A DNA stretch of 64,000 nucleotides from Hansfordia pulvinata (GCA_006538405.1 BJKQ01000005.1:1488001-1552000); one strand, 5' to 3'. Positions 37,227 through 49,489 are shown, counted from the first letter of the stretch. Numbers and translations are program-made. Notes: generated from the sequence alone by a model not told the origin.

Positions 37227-38340
37227 GCGGGGTTGGTGGCGGCCCCGTCAGGAAGCGCGAGAGCTGGTGCAGCAGGAAGCACTGGGGCGGGAAGAGGACG
37301 AGGTCGCCGGCCTCCTGACGGCGCAGCCAGGCGGCGGCGTCGTCGAAGCGGGCGGCCGTGTGCTCGACGCCGCCGTCCGGGGTGGGCACGTACGCCGCGG
37401 CGCCGCCACCGCCGCCGCCCTCGGACTCCCGGGCGGCCGACAGCAGGGGGTCGCCGCCTTGGGCCTCGCTGGCGGTGGTGGTCAGCGGCAGCATGTAGAT
37501 GTACATCTGGGTGGTGAAGCGCTTGGGGTTGGCGGCGGGGGTGATCCAGCGCGTGAAGGGCAGGAGGTTTTCTGGGTTGTGGCGTTAGTCGGCTACTCAT
37601 TCGCTAGAATAATCACATTCATCACCAAGATATTGAGATGTCGAGAATGGATGAATGGGAAGGTAATACGAACCCGTGTCGGCAACGCCGCCTTTGCTCG
37701 CAAGCCAGTCGGGGAAGCGCTCCCGGTTGTCGTAGATGGCCCTGCGGCCCTCGTCGCGATCGGCGGCGGGCAGGCTGAGCAGGCGCCCGGGGTCGTCGGC
37801 GCGGCGGGCCAGCAGGATGCCGCTCTCCTCAAAGGTCTCGCGGATGGCGGCGAGGCGGTAGGGGAGGGAGTCGCGGTGGCGGGCGGCCGGGTCGGAGGGG
37901 CCGGGGACGGGCCCGTCATGCGGGTCGGACAGGTTGCCGCCGGGGAAGACGTGGGCGGAGGCGAAGGAGGAGGAGGTCTTGACGCGCTGGAGCAGCAGGA
38001 TCTGGTTGGTCGGCGAGAGCAGGAGGATGCTGGCGCTGGGGCGCGGCTCTACTGGCTGCTTCTTCTTCTCCTTCTCCTGCTTCTGTTGGCTGCTCTGTTG
38101 ATCACCTCGCGCCGCCGCCGCCGCCACCGGCGACGAGGGGCCCATTGTGGTAGCTGAGGGTGGTGACGGTGGCCGCGGCTGTGATGTGGAAGCTGGAGTT
38201 GATGCCGGTCTGGTGCTGCTACACAGGCGGAGGGGCACGACGTAGCGACGAGCGGATGGGCCGACGCGGGACAGAGACGAAGGAGGCAGAGACTGATGGG
38301 AGACCACAGCCGGGACGCCCGTCCAGAGGGGTCGCGACAT
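36745..38340 (-). CDS. NUDT19-like Nudix hydrolase with PTS1 (two exons)
   Basis: A Nudix hydrolase of the NUDT19/RP2 type; mammalian relatives cleave CoA and acyl-CoA diphosphates in peroxisomes. Exons are 38340-37674 and 37571-36745, with a 102-nt intron (donor GTTCGT, acceptor CAG) that rejoins ADT with ENLLPFTRWITP. The product is 497 residues. The Nudix box is split: FPGGNLSD (about residue 132) is followed 30 or so residues later by AAIRETFEESG (about 163-173), a long insertion like that known for NUDT19. The C-terminus is GVAKL, and AKL is a valid type 1 peroxisomal signal. The first roughly 79 residues from this start have no Asp or Glu and many Ser, Arg and Ala, like a mitochondrial presequence; a later Met (MGPSSP, about residue 66) could start a shorter form. 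A GAT microsatellite (37184-37223) encodes a poly-Ser stretch. Confidence 0.88.
37184..37223. repeat. GAT trinucleotide microsatellite in the Nudix CDS
   Basis: Thirteen or so GAT units read as poly-Ser on the minus strand, between PPP and AAVIEHYRAQ. A length-variable insertion in a surface loop is likely. Confidence 0.9.
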
Positions 38341-41300
38341 GGTTCGGGATCCGGGCGGTGGCCCCCGGAACGGGCGGGCGGGCGGACGACGGTGACGACT
38401 CGCGGCGCAGAGGAGGCCTTCAATGTCCTCCTCGTTCTCGGCTCGTCGGCTTGCTCCGGACCCCGGTCCAGCCCTTTGATAGGTGCTGCACGTACCTTAC
38501 AGTGTGTTCGGCACCTAAGGGACCTGCTCAGGGCCTTCAGGCAGCCGAGGCTCCTTCCACTCCCGGTCAATCGCGGGGCTGACCTCACTGGGTACGCACA
38601 CTCCCTGGTGGAAGTACCTACTCGGCCCACTCATTGCTGCCAAGTTGGGCGGTACCAAATCTGGGGTGCGTCCCTCGGCGGGAACCACCCACGCCACCCC
38701 CGCAATGTGCCCAACGGGCGTACCTAACTCAAGCAGTACCTAACCATACACCGTACCTCTCTCATCACCCGGGGCGGGGACCACTGTCACGAACGAGATG
38801 TAGTCCACTAGGTATGTACATATAGGTAAGGTACCTATCGAGTGGGAAGGGACGATTCTGGTGATGGGTTCCTACTCTTAGGTCCCTGTGGAAGGCAGTT
38901 CTGGCCTTGGGCCGGGAAGACCTGGGAACCCTTCATTCTCCAACATCAATTGGACACCAGTGCTTTTCCCGTCCTTTTGCTATCTATTTCTCATTATCCC
39001 GATCCACTGGGCGGGTCATGAGGCTCTGATACACTGCATCGGCAAGTGGGCGGGGCCTATCGACGGCTCAGCGAGGTCTTGGAAGCCGTCAGTCTTCGGC
39101 ACGCCGTCGCAATCATCATCGTCGTCACCGTCACCGTCGCCGTCACCACCACGAAGCGAGACTCCCAACATGGAATACTCCGGCTGGCGCACAGCGAGAA
39201 ACACAGGGCCTGGCAAGGCGCCGCAGTCGCTTCTGAAGACGTCAGGTAGGTGCCTATCTACGGAGGTAGGCAGCCAAGCCACCTACTCCGTCCCGTTGTG
39301 TGTCGTGCCTGTTCCGGTCCGGGCTCATTGTGTTCTCCCCCGAAAATAAGGGGCTTCCATTGTTCGCTCGTGCGATGCTTCTACCTTTCTTCTATTCTTC
39401 TTTCCCGCTTCTTCTCGCTCTCAAATTTCTCCATCATCCAATCGGATGACTCCGTATCGCGGCAACGGCCCCGTCGCACGCGCGCGTCACGCAGTGGGAA
39501 AATCCTTGGGCTTGATCCCGCCACTCTGGTCGCAACGTTGCGCGCTTTCATGAGAGAGCACCCCGAAGCGCACATCTCATACAAGGCAGAACTCGGCGAC
39601 TTACCGGGCCTCTGAGCGCGCTCAGCCTGTTGTGTGAAGGGCATCCGACACCGCTTCCTCGCCGGCGTGGACCTGCAAAGGCAGGATATGCTCACTCTCC
39701 ATTGACCTGCGCCTACCTGCTGGCCGCCCCCTTCTCCCTTTCCTAAGAAACTTACGGCTGCCGGCCCATCATGGATCATCTGATCGTCGTGAGGTCACCA
39801 GGCCAGGAACACGCGCCTTTCTGAATGAACGCAAGGGCAAGACGGCAGAAGGCGAACCAGCACGTCGCACCCGGCAGAGCAGGCAAGCAAGTAGTATGTT
39901 GCATCCGCCTGCTGCGCCTCAGCCCGCCTGTTCGACCCGTGTGTATCTGAACTTGTCTTCTTTGCAGGCAGCTAGGTGGTAGGCAGGCGTGAATGGTAAT
40001 CCCCAAGCGCCACCGCTCCGCCTCTTGTGAATGATGACAGCAAGCTATAGGGGATCCTGGCATGACAGCCGGGCCACAGCCAGGGGCATCATCGTGGGCG
40101 CCTCGAACTGCTGCCGCTGCGTCACCCGAGGCAGCGCGAGCCGGAGAGGGGCGGCGGCACGGGAATCTGTAAGCGAGCCGCAATAACGAGGACACATTAC
40201 CAACAGGTCGGAGGGCGGGTTCGTCATACCCGAGTCGTCACTGCACGCGCGCCCACGTGGCGGAGAAGGGGAGAGGGGATGGGCTTCCACACTGCTGCTG
40301 ATACCCCTGCGCCGCTGGCCTCAGGAAGCGAGGCTGTCTGCACTGCCTTTACCTGGTGGAATGACAACCGCCTTCTTAACCGGTAACCCTTCAGTTCCCG
40401 TAGCACCTCTCTCATCTCTTGCAAGCGTCGTAATCAAAGGCCGAGTGAGAGCAAGAGAGCTAGAAGTCGTTGCGCCCCTTGACGCCGGGCTGGCCCCAAC
40501 CCTTTTTCTCACCGCCATGCTACGTCAACAAGGACTGAGGCCATTGCGTCTCGTGATCTGCAGGCGAGTGACGCCGCGGGAGACACAAAGAGAGGGCCGA
40601 GGTCAAGGCGGCGGTCGGAACTTTTCAACCGTCGAACGAGGTCCCACGAGGCCAGCTCAGGGGTCGGCGCGTGGAAGAGAGAGTAACCAGAGTAAACGCT
40701 CGGCAAATCGCATACGAGCGTTCTTCTCTTACTTGAACAGGTGATCCGGTCTTAGTGGCGACAGCAAGGGCGCGGCCTTGTTTTGCTGCTCCTGTAGACT
40801 GTGTGATGTAGAGGTTATTTTCCTCTTCCATCCGGGACTCTCGACAGAATGACTTCGGCAGAGAACTGTTATCTACGTCCCTCCCCTTTTTGCCGACCGC
40901 TGGTTCGTCGGGTAACGAGGCCGTGGCACCCGAGACACACGTGGGGATGGAGGAAACATTTGCCGCGTCGTTCGCTCGCTTCCAGAAAGCGCCTGTTGAG
41001 GAGAAACTGCCGACGCACAGTGGGTTCGCTTACCCAGCCACTCGGGATCTTCTGGTCCCGGTATCTGACGAGCCACCGGCTTGGCCACAAGGCGACGAGG
41101 CGCAAAGATGCCCCTGGATGTCACGAGACTCGTAGTCCGGCCGTCGTCGTCATTGTCGTCGTCTGCCACCGGAGATAGGACCCCCGCGTGATGCCTGCCT
41201 GCCTGCCTACCATCTTGTCTGTTCATGGGAGCGGTCGCGTTTCTCTCGACACCCATCTCGCGTTGCGCATTGGCGAGTGTCATGCCGATGACGAGGAGGG

Positions 41301-41427
41301 GGGGGGCCCTTTTCGAGCACCGGCATCAGCATGGATCTGCGCAAATGATCCGGAGATAACGCCGTCTTCTCAGCCTGTGCGGTCGCCGAGCTCGGGGACG
41401 AGCAAGAAGGGGGGGGGGGGGGGGGAT
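38341..41427. other. Intergenic region upstream of the Nudix and small secreted protein genes
   Basis: The first 500 bases are the Nudix promoter side and are rich in TACCTA/TAGGTA words (38490-38840), among them GTACCTACTCGG, CGTACCTAAC, AGTACCTAACC and TAAGGTACCTATCG. Further on, short frames such as 39250-39615 (ending ILGLDPATLVATLRAFMREHPEAHISY) and 40890-41135 have partly protein-like composition but no recognisable family or intron structure. I call no gene. Confidence 0.5.
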
Positions 41428-41436
41428 TATATAAAA
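41409..41436 (+). promoter_or_regulatory. TATA box next to a 17-G run, secreted-protein promoter
   Basis: A run of 17 G (41409-41425) is directly followed by ATTATATAAAAG; TATATAAAA spans 41428-41436. It lies about 343 bases ahead of the ATG at 41779 on the same strand, so a leader of roughly 310 nt is inferred. The TATA match is good; use as a core promoter is inference. Confidence 0.55.
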
Positions 41437-41778
41437 GAACGCTGCCGTTTGCGATGTGGATGCAAGACATCAACATTCCAGCAACCCGCAGTCTCACACT
41501 TCCCTGCCCTACCTACGGCACCAAGCCAAGCCCCCTTCTCACAATCCAGGACTCGCCTTTTCTCGACGGAAACGGCGGTGCGCAGAGCCTCTTGTTGCTA
41601 TAAGAAACCGCCATTGTTCGCGCTGCCGGTCGACCGCATACGAGTTGTCTCTGCACCAGACCGAAAAAATCAAAGTCCCATAAAGCCCTCCCCCCCTTTT
41701 GCCTTCAAAGACAACCCCAAGGCATACATTTATTATTTTAGAGTTGTTTTATCAATCACTCTGTCGACCGTAGCAACC

Positions 41779-42207
41779 ATGCGCTTCACCGCCGCCGCCC
41801 TGATGACCGCCGCCCTGGCCCTCACGTCCTCCTCAAACTCCCCCTTCCTGGCCGCCGCGGCGCCGACGGGCTCGTCGTCGGACCTGTGCTCGCAGAGCCC
41901 CAAGCCCGACTGCCAGGCGATGAAGGCCGTATGCTTCGGCTGCACCTCGTGAGTTTCTTTCATCTCTCCTTTCTCGCACAAACTCTCTCTCTCTCTCTCT
42001 CTCTCTTCTGAGAGAGAAGCCTGAGACATAAGACCCATCCCGCGTAACGTGGGTTGTCTCACACAACAAAGCTGACTCCCCCGCCTAAACAGAGCCGACC
42101 TGAGCTGCGTCAGCAACCCCAACTGCGAGTGGTGCCGCGCGTGCGACCCGGGCTTCTCCCCGCCGGCGGCGGCTCCGTCTCCGGCGGCGGGCGGATACTC
42201 GGCGTAA
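41779..42207 (+). CDS. Small secreted cysteine-rich protein (two exons)
   Basis: This encodes a 94-residue secreted protein. The N-terminus MRFTAAALMTAALALTSS is a classic signal peptide, with likely cleavage in the SPFLAAAAP region. The mature part has 8 cysteines within about 40 residues (CSQSPKPDCQ, VCFGC, LSCVSNPNCEWCRAC) and a Pro/Ala/Gly-rich tail ending GGYSA. Exons are 41779-41948 and 42093-42207. The 144-nt intron (GTGAGT...AACAG) contains a CT microsatellite at about 41984-42006, and the join TC+A keeps the frame. An even number of cysteines, small size and a signal peptide fit a candidate effector or small antimicrobial-type protein, but I recognise no family. The annotated acceptor could shift by a few bases. 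It lies 2 kb from a secreted peroxidase gene, oriented towards it. Confidence 0.75.
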
Positions 42208-44157
42208 CAGGTAACGAAAGCAGACGGGACAGGACACGACGGGTCAGCGGGGAAGTGGCGTCCCGGCTATGAACTTTTACTTTCCAGCGGATTGAGTGAA
42301 AAGAAAAAGAAAAAAAAAAGAAACTCGCGGGGCCTTGCCGAAGAGAAGAAGGGAGGGAGGGGGGAGTATCCTCGGCCGGATCGGGAGGGGCTCGCCGGCC
42401 TTTGGTCGCCGGGCGGCGTGAGAGAAAGGGCCAAGGACGGTCCGGGTGGTCCCTTGGGGGTACTCGTAAAGCTGCGCCGGATTTGTTTCCCCCTCGGCAG
42501 CTCTGGAAGCGACCGGATTCGTGTGTCCTCGGCTGCCGGCTGCTGGGCCTGGCTCGCCCACACCAAACAGGTCCGCTTCCGTTCCTCTCTCGGCGCGATG
42601 ACGCCAATGTCGCACTCTACGAGATTCGAAGGTTACCCCCGCCCTCCGCGCGCCGCTGGGGGAGAGAGGAGTCGTTCTGACGGGGGCGCTGTTTGTCTTC
42701 TTCCTTTTTTGGGTGTGTGTGGATTTTGTTTTCTTGCGATGGGAGGCAACAGCGTTTGGATTTCATTCATATTCTATCCCCTTTTAGTGAAAGTTTGCAG
42801 CGGGATTGAGGGTGCTGGATGGCAAGTGGCTATTTCTTGCTTCTTTCCTTCTTTCGCACTCTGCCATTGTGTGGCTGGCTTTTGTGTGTGTGTGTGTATG
42901 TGTGTGCATCAAACGTCATCAGTCATCAATGCGACCGGTGTCGTTGGTTTTGGCTTTTGGTGATTGGCCTGCCTGCCCTCCTTCCGTCCGCGCCTCTTTC
43001 CCCCGGGGAACGAGAACGCTTTGGTTTCCCCCGTCCGCCGTGCGCCGCCGCCGCCGCCCGTCGTCTGGCGACATCATCATCCGCGTGCACAAGTCCATTA
43101 GGTTAGCCGCAATGAGACAAATCAAGAATCTGGCAGATGCGAGTTACGTAGAGCAAGGAAAACCGGTGCTACGAGCAGACGATGATGCTGCCCATGACGA
43201 CTGGTGTGCAGTAAGCAAATAGCAAGCGCCGCCCGCGTGCGCGAAGGTGAAGGGGGGGAGGAGAGCGCGGGCGGGGAGGAGAGGGAATGGTGGTTTTGCG
43301 CTTTGACCTTAAGCTACGAGGATCCCCTAACTAAAAATGCGTATCCGTCAAGACACACACGCACCAGTGTCGTCGAAGCCCGGTTCCACTTGGGATAGGA
43401 TTGCGAAAGGGGGGCACGGGGGGGGGGGCAGCGGGCGGATCGTCGCGGTCAGACCCTCGAAATGTTACTCCATACCAGGCGAGGCCCGCAAGCGTTTGGC
43501 TGGCCCGCAAGCATTGGGCTGGCTCTCGCTCTGGAGTGGGAATTATTACCGCACTCGTTCCCTGTGCCCCGACCGAGGCGAGCCAGCCATTGGGGGAGGA
43601 TGCTGACCTTCGGCTCTTTCTTTCGGGCGCTGCTGCTGGCGAAGCTATGCTAGTCACGGGGAGGAGGGAAAGTTGAGCTTCATGCCGAAACAGAAATGGG
43701 CAGGGAAAGGGAAACACAGGAAACGAGCACGAGTCGCGGATGGGTCAGGGCACTGCATGGAATTTCTTCTAACAAAAATCATCAACATTAAAAAAAGAAT
43801 CATCTTGGGGGTATTTCCTCTTGCTCGTTCAACCATGAAATTCCACTGGTCAAGACCTTTCCCATCTGTCGGGACACACACATAACTAGGCAGATGGAGT
43901 GATGTCGTCGAAAGTGGGTAGAAAAAAGAAAAGAAAAGAATGTCAGGTTCATGGCAGTGCCCGTAAAAGTAGGGGTGAATATGTAAGTTGTTAAAAAAAA
44001 AAAGAAAGGTTGTTTTCAAGAGTAAAAATGGTTTGCGCCTATATGAAGCTGCCTGTAACATCGACTCAAAACCCCCGCCCTGTTCCTTCAAGTCTATAAT
44101 CAAAGAAGCCAACAGGACACAGCTCTCTCTCTCTCTCTCCTACCCTCGAGGCCTCTC
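42208..44157. other. Intergenic region between convergent genes
   Basis: This contains both 3' UTRs. It has A-rich tracts (42299-42320, 43991-44005), a GT run near 42882-42906, one exact TACTCGTA at 42461, and G runs near 43419-43428. The plus-strand frame 42292-42963 (223 codons) is low complexity and not supported. Confidence 0.6.
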
Positions 44158-45651
44158 TTAAGAGTGGACGCCCTTGGAGCCGGGGAACTTGTCGAAGAGC
44201 GAGGGGTCGTAGTGGGTCAGCTGGGGGCAGTTGAGGTCCTGGAGGACCTTGCCGACGGCCTGGTTGAGCTTGGCGAGGGGCTGGGCGATGTTCTTGTAGA
44301 GGCCGCGCAGGACGTCGGGCGCCGCCTCGTTGGCGGCCTGGAAGGCGAAGCAGAAGAAGTTGTTGCCCTCGAGCAGGGTCTCGGCGTTGAAGACGCCGCC
44401 CGTCAGGTCGGTGATGTTGACGCCGGTGAACGTGTTGGGCTTGCCCGTGTTGCCGCCCAGCACCAGCAGGTCGGGCTCCATGCGCAGGGCGTCGAGGGCG
44501 TCGGGGATGTACTGGGCGAAGCCGTACTCGTTGCCGTAGGCGCGGCGGTAGTACTGGAGACAAGTTAGCGAAAATAGGTCCCGTTTTGCATATATATATA
44601 TATATATATATGTATACAGTATATAGAGGTGGATGTTCGTTCAACTTACGTTCTCGGGAATGCGGTCGTGGCCGGGAACCCACTTAAAGTTGCCCGACTC
44701 GCCGGTGACGGACCACATGGTCTTGAGCAGGTCGCCGCCCAGGTAGCCCTCGAGGTTGTCCTCGGAGTGGTTGGCGCAGAAGCGGTAGGTGAAGATGTGG
44801 GTGGCGGTCTGGACGGCGAAGACGCCAAAGGGGGACTGGAAGAAGTAGGGGTTGGTGTTGACACTCTGGTAAAAGTGCTTCTTGCGCCAGGCGTTCATGA
44901 CCTTGAGGTCGAAGCCGTTCTCGCCCTGCATCTCCTCCTGCAGGTCCCACAGCTGCTGGAAGAGGGGGATGTCGAGCGAGCCGGCGTCGTGGTGGCCCCC
45001 CGGCTGGTAGTAGTCGCGGCGGGTGGGCGAGACGTCGGCCTCGAAGCGGTTGTGCGACAGGCTGAGGCCCTGGGGCTGGCCCAGCAGGCCGACGGCCTGG
45101 AGGACGCCGTCGGGCTTGGGCGGCCCGCCGATGGAGAAGCTGTTGAGGTCGCCGGCCATGATGGCCGAGTACGCCGACAGGAAGCCGCCCAGGTCGTAGT
45201 CCATGCCGAACGCCTTGAACGACCCCTCGGTCGACTCGAGCGTGTTGGTGAGGCCGTCGCGCGAGATGTAGCCGTGGTTGGCCATCATGTTGAGGCCGGG
45301 GCAGGGGCCGCGCAGGTCGTTGGGGCCGGGGGCGCGCTGTGTGGTCGTTGTTAGTTCTCCTTCTTCCCTCCTTCCATGCGGTTTTCGTGGCATAGCTGGC
45401 GATGGATGACGACAACTTACAAACTCGTGATCGCCGTGGACGTCGACCAGCTGCTTGGGGTCGAACTTGGGCTCGCTCAGGACGTTGGGGACGAGCTGGC
45501 GGCGCTCACGGGCGGCGCGCGAGACCTTGTCGGCGACCTTGTTGATCTGCTCGAGCTGGTGCGCGGGCAGGTCCTGGAGGTGGGCGTACGAGGGGAACGC
45601 CGCGCCCTGCTGCGCCAGCAGGGCCGCGCCAACAACGGCCGAGTACTTCAT
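44158..45651 (-). CDS. Secreted heme-thiolate peroxidase (chloroperoxidase family)
   Basis: A member of peroxidase family 2 (chloroperoxidase/unspecific peroxygenase), which uses peroxide and a Cys-ligated heme for halogenation, peroxygenation or peroxidation. Exons are 45651-45421, 45336-44650 and 44553-44158; the introns of 84 and 97 nt are both phase 0. The product is 437 residues. MKYSAVVGAALLAQQGAAFPSY is a signal peptide. The proximal heme ligand is the Cys of GPCPGLNMMANHGYISRDG, the hallmark PCP motif. FEADVSPTRRDYY probably holds the distal acid-base Glu, by analogy with the Glu-containing distal motif of chloroperoxidase. The C-terminal exon includes NNFFCFAFQAANEAAPDVL. The first intron is a multiple of three without stops, so the frame reads through it. 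Splice sites (GTAAGT/CACAG, GTAAGT/TCCAG) support removal. The second intron holds a TA microsatellite. Substrate cannot be inferred. Confidence 0.9.
44590..44612. repeat. TA microsatellite in peroxidase intron 2
   Basis: A pure TA run of 22-23 bases lies inside the second intron of the peroxidase gene. Confidence 0.9.
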
Positions 45652-48600
45652 TTTGGTGGTGGTGGAGGGTATTAAATAAAAATAATAGTAATTATAACAG
45701 AAGAGTATTAGTAGGAGAAAGTGGTAAGGAGAGGAGGGCCAGCGTCTATTAACAAGTCTCAGGTATTCGGTTGAGAGGCTGTCAAGTCTGGGGACACGGG
45801 AAAAGGCACCTTGGCGAGAGGAATCATCAGAAGGGGGGGGGTTGTTTCGAGACGAGGCAGGCCAGAGACGGCTTCTTTTAATACAGGACGGGCGCGTCTG
45901 CGCGTCCAGGGGTCCGGGCCGCCGAGAGAGGGCTACCAGGAGCTACTCGGTACGAGTGCATACTACTCTACTCTACTCTACGGAGTACTCGTGTACGCTA
46001 ACAACCAACGCCGCGCCGCACATACTCAACGTGGAACCGGGACCCGGGAGCAGAGATGGGAAGGAGATGGGGCGCCCGCTTAGACTCGATGGCTGACGAT
46101 CCGCGAGGACGTGATTGGCCCGGCGGAGGGAGGTTACGGGGGTTTCTGGGATGCTGACGGGTGTGAAGAGGGCACTACGGACTACGGACGGAGCACAGGC
46201 ACGAACGAGTATGGGGAAAGGGCCACGGCACTATGTCTGAATATGGTATGCAGCGCACCGTTGGACGTGCCTCCGGGTGTTCTGGAAGGGCAGCCTGCTC
46301 GCTCGGCATGCGCGAGGAGCACCCGTAGTGGCTTGGTTCGTCGTCAACGGCGTGAACGGCCCCGAGGCGACGGGGCCACTTGCACGAGTCTGCTGCGGGC
46401 CTCGTGGGTCTCTGTCTGGCTCGATGGGGGGATGGGGGGCCACGAGGAGGAGGAGTAGGGGGGTGAGAGACGTCGGTGGCTTGTTATTATTCTCCTTGAA
46501 GAGAATGGTGACGGAGGGGGGGGGGGGGGAAGAAGAACCACATCCTATCCGTAGTTGTACTGGGGACGGTGGTAATAGCGGGCCACAATAGGGGGGGGGG
46601 GACAGGTAGCAGGCACCCGGGTTCAAGAGCCGAGTCGTGGTGGACAGTAGTGTTAATACGACGGCGACCCGACTTGACTCGGCTCTGCTCTGCTCTGCTG
46701 GTGAAGAGCAGAGTCACTAAGTACACTTGACTGACTGACTGACTCTCTGTTAGTGAGAGAGAGAGAGAGAGTGTGTGTGTGTGTGTGTGAGTGAGAGAGG
46801 GGGAACCGCCCCTTTCATCATTTGACGATAGCTTTACCCCATAGAGTTGGCGCGCCATGCACGCTCAGACAGCACCGGCCGGGTCCATCTGATCTGACAA
46901 TGGAAAGCGTGCAAGATCTCCGCTCACACACGCACCCACGCAGAGTGCGAGCACGAGTACGCCAGGCACAGCCGGCTCATACCCGTACAGAACCCTGTGG
47001 CCCCTGACCGGTCGAGGCATAGCACAACCACGACGACGACGACCACCAGAACCCACCAGGCGACGGGTGGGCACTCCCCTCCGAGGCTAGATCCCTAGTG
47101 TAATATCGAAGAGCATGCTAATCGGCCCCTAGCCAGGGTTCAAGCTCTCTAGCCTCCCCGCCCGGCACCTTGTCACCTCGGACCTACGAGTGCTCTTTCT
47201 TCCCCTTTGCGTGCGTTTAGTGGATCGCGGGATCGCTCGCGGGTCGTGGATCGCGCGCTGGCCACCGACAAGGAATCACGGATACCCGTACCGCGAGCTT
47301 GCTGGGATTTCTGAGGTGCTGGGTGCGTGCTGACCAAAACATGGGGCCTGTGAGGTGAGTGAGTGAGTGAGTGAGTGAGTGAAGATCCGCAAGATGGAGG
47401 GCCCCCCCCCCCCGGGCGGCGATCCGTTGCTGCAGCAGGCAATGACACAAAAGAGAGCCGGGGCCAACGAATATCGTAGAGACCGGGAAATAACATCAAT
47501 GCCACCTACTCGTAGACACGCCCCAGCTGGTGGCATCGTAATCCCGCTCTCGCTCCGTCGTTCGTAGAGAGAGACACGCGTAGATCCTCGGCAAGGCAAC
47601 GCTGCCGGCAGCGAATTATGATTACTGGGTATGGCCGGGGACCGGATGCGAGCGGTCAGACACACGAGAGCACCGATGACAGCTTCTGCGGGGACAGACA
47701 CACATACACACACATTCGAGTTACACACGCGCACACACGCGCACAAAGCTTTGCGATCAAGATTCCCTTTCCGGGGACAGGGTCAATGGCGAGTACGGAG
47801 TATGGGAACCAAACCCGCGCCCGCGTCATTCCGGGGGGGAAGCGTGGCCTTGCGCAATCCCGCGCGCCCCAGACTATCGTCCCCATTCGGCTGTCAGTTC
47901 GCGTTCGTAATTACACACACACACACACACACCAAAGGACGGTGTCCCGTGAAGCAGGGACCACGAGCCAGGGCTGTGTTGTTCGGCCTGTCGCGTTGTT
48001 GCTGGTCAGTGTGTTGATACTATAATATAAACAGGCCAGGGGGGCGAGGGAGGGGGTGACGGACCGTCACACGCCTGCCATCGATCAGTGTTTATTTAAA
48101 TTGCCAGGTTGGTGATAATCATCGAGGGGGAAGAGGGGCGGCCGGGATCATGAGACTGTCGACTGCCCGTCCGGTACTCAAACGAGTACCTACTTTGCAC
48201 AAGTTCATCGAAACCCTGGCATTGATACTGGCCAGGCCCCGAGGTCTGTGCCGACCGCGTGTAATAAGGATAGGTACTACTCGTACCGTACCCTTGCTTC
48301 CATGGTTGGCGGCTGAGTGCTTTTTTCCCCCCAGACTTGTAGTCGGACAATGATTGCGACGAGACAGCGCTGGCAGGTAGAGGCTCGCAGCACAAGCCTT
48401 GTCGACGGGCCAGCGAGCCGCAAGAACGACGGGCGGGTGAGAATAGGGCAAAAAAAACTCTCGAGATGAGCCTAGACGAGGAGCCACGACGACGTGCCAC
48501 CTGGTTTTGTTTTGTTGGTGATCGGTTCCCCGCCCCACGATCGTGCTGGCGATCCGTCTCTTGTCCGTCTCTGCTGTGATGTTGCTTTATTGTTGTTTTT

Positions 48601-48960
48601 TTCTCCGAGATCTGCTCGTTCACGCCCTCGCCCACATGATCTCCTGCCGGGGTTCCCGGTTGGCGCCCCTGCAAGGGCCCTGTCACACCCGTGGACACCA
48701 GCAAGGGGCGGGCAAGGGTGCGGGAGGGGTGGGGGGCAAGGCCTGTCAGGTCAGGACAGGTCAGGTCAGGTCAAGGCTGGCTGAGATCCGACCGGGGGGT
48801 AGAGATGATCTATCGTATTGTTTTTTTGTTCCTTCTTTCTCTGGTAGATCCGGAGATCGCTTGATCCCTGAGTGTGAGACGAGAGAAACGAAACCCCAGC
48901 CGCGGACAGCGTGATTGATGCGGAGATCATCAATGATGCATCCCACACACACACACACAC

Positions 48961-49007
<47 letters not shown>

Positions 49008-49489
49008 GGGTCGAGACATGGCGGAGAACCACCACCACCACCCGCGTGGGTTTGACATTAAGTTTGTATTTTCATGAGCCCGCGTAGGCGCCATTAATAA
49101 AAGATATAAATGTATGTACATGTACTTTTGCATGTTTCGTTGTTGTTGTTGTTGTTGCTGTTTCTTTCTCTTTCCGTCATCAGTCGTTATCGTGCCATTA
49201 GGTTCGCTCGTGGTTGTACATGTTCGTCGGAAGGTCGGTCGGTCGGCCGGGGGGCGGAATAGTAGGGAGGTGAGGTAGCTGGCAGGCATCGTGATGAGCC
49301 GCCATAAGACAACAGAAGAAAAAAGAGGGAAGGGGGGAGGATGAAAGAAGCATTCGCCCCTTCTCCCCCTTCTCCCCCTCCCCACCCCCAAGCAGCCGTC
49401 TCTTCGCAATTCGTCCACACATACAAACACACAAAAACACGTAGGTGCAAAACTGCCTTGCCTTGCTTGCGACTCGTTCCAAACTTCCA
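45652..49489. other. Intergenic region rich in simple repeats
   Basis: No gene is supported. It holds a GA/GT run (46752-46790), a GTGA array (47355-47382), CA runs (47698-47714, 47914-47932, 48944-49006), a CAGGT-like tandem (48747-48772), a GTT run near 49141-49157, G runs and two exact TACTCGTA copies (47507, 48278). A degenerate CTCTACTCTACTCTACGGAGTACTCG tandem lies near 45965-45991. Every longer frame here follows a repeat and reads as shadow. Confidence 0.65.
48944..49006. repeat. CA/GT dinucleotide microsatellite
   Basis: About 31 CA units with one CG interruption near 48965. The longest CA tract in the window. Confidence 0.95.

Noticed and set aside
45337..45420. Peroxidase first intron read as coding
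   Set aside because: The 84-nt segment is open and in frame, but perfect splice sites flank it and its translation (VSCRHPSPAMPRKPHG) does not look like the family.
47355..49006. Possible telomere or subtelomere signature
   Set aside because: GTGA and CA repeats are present, but no TTAGGG units occur; these are ordinary microsatellites.
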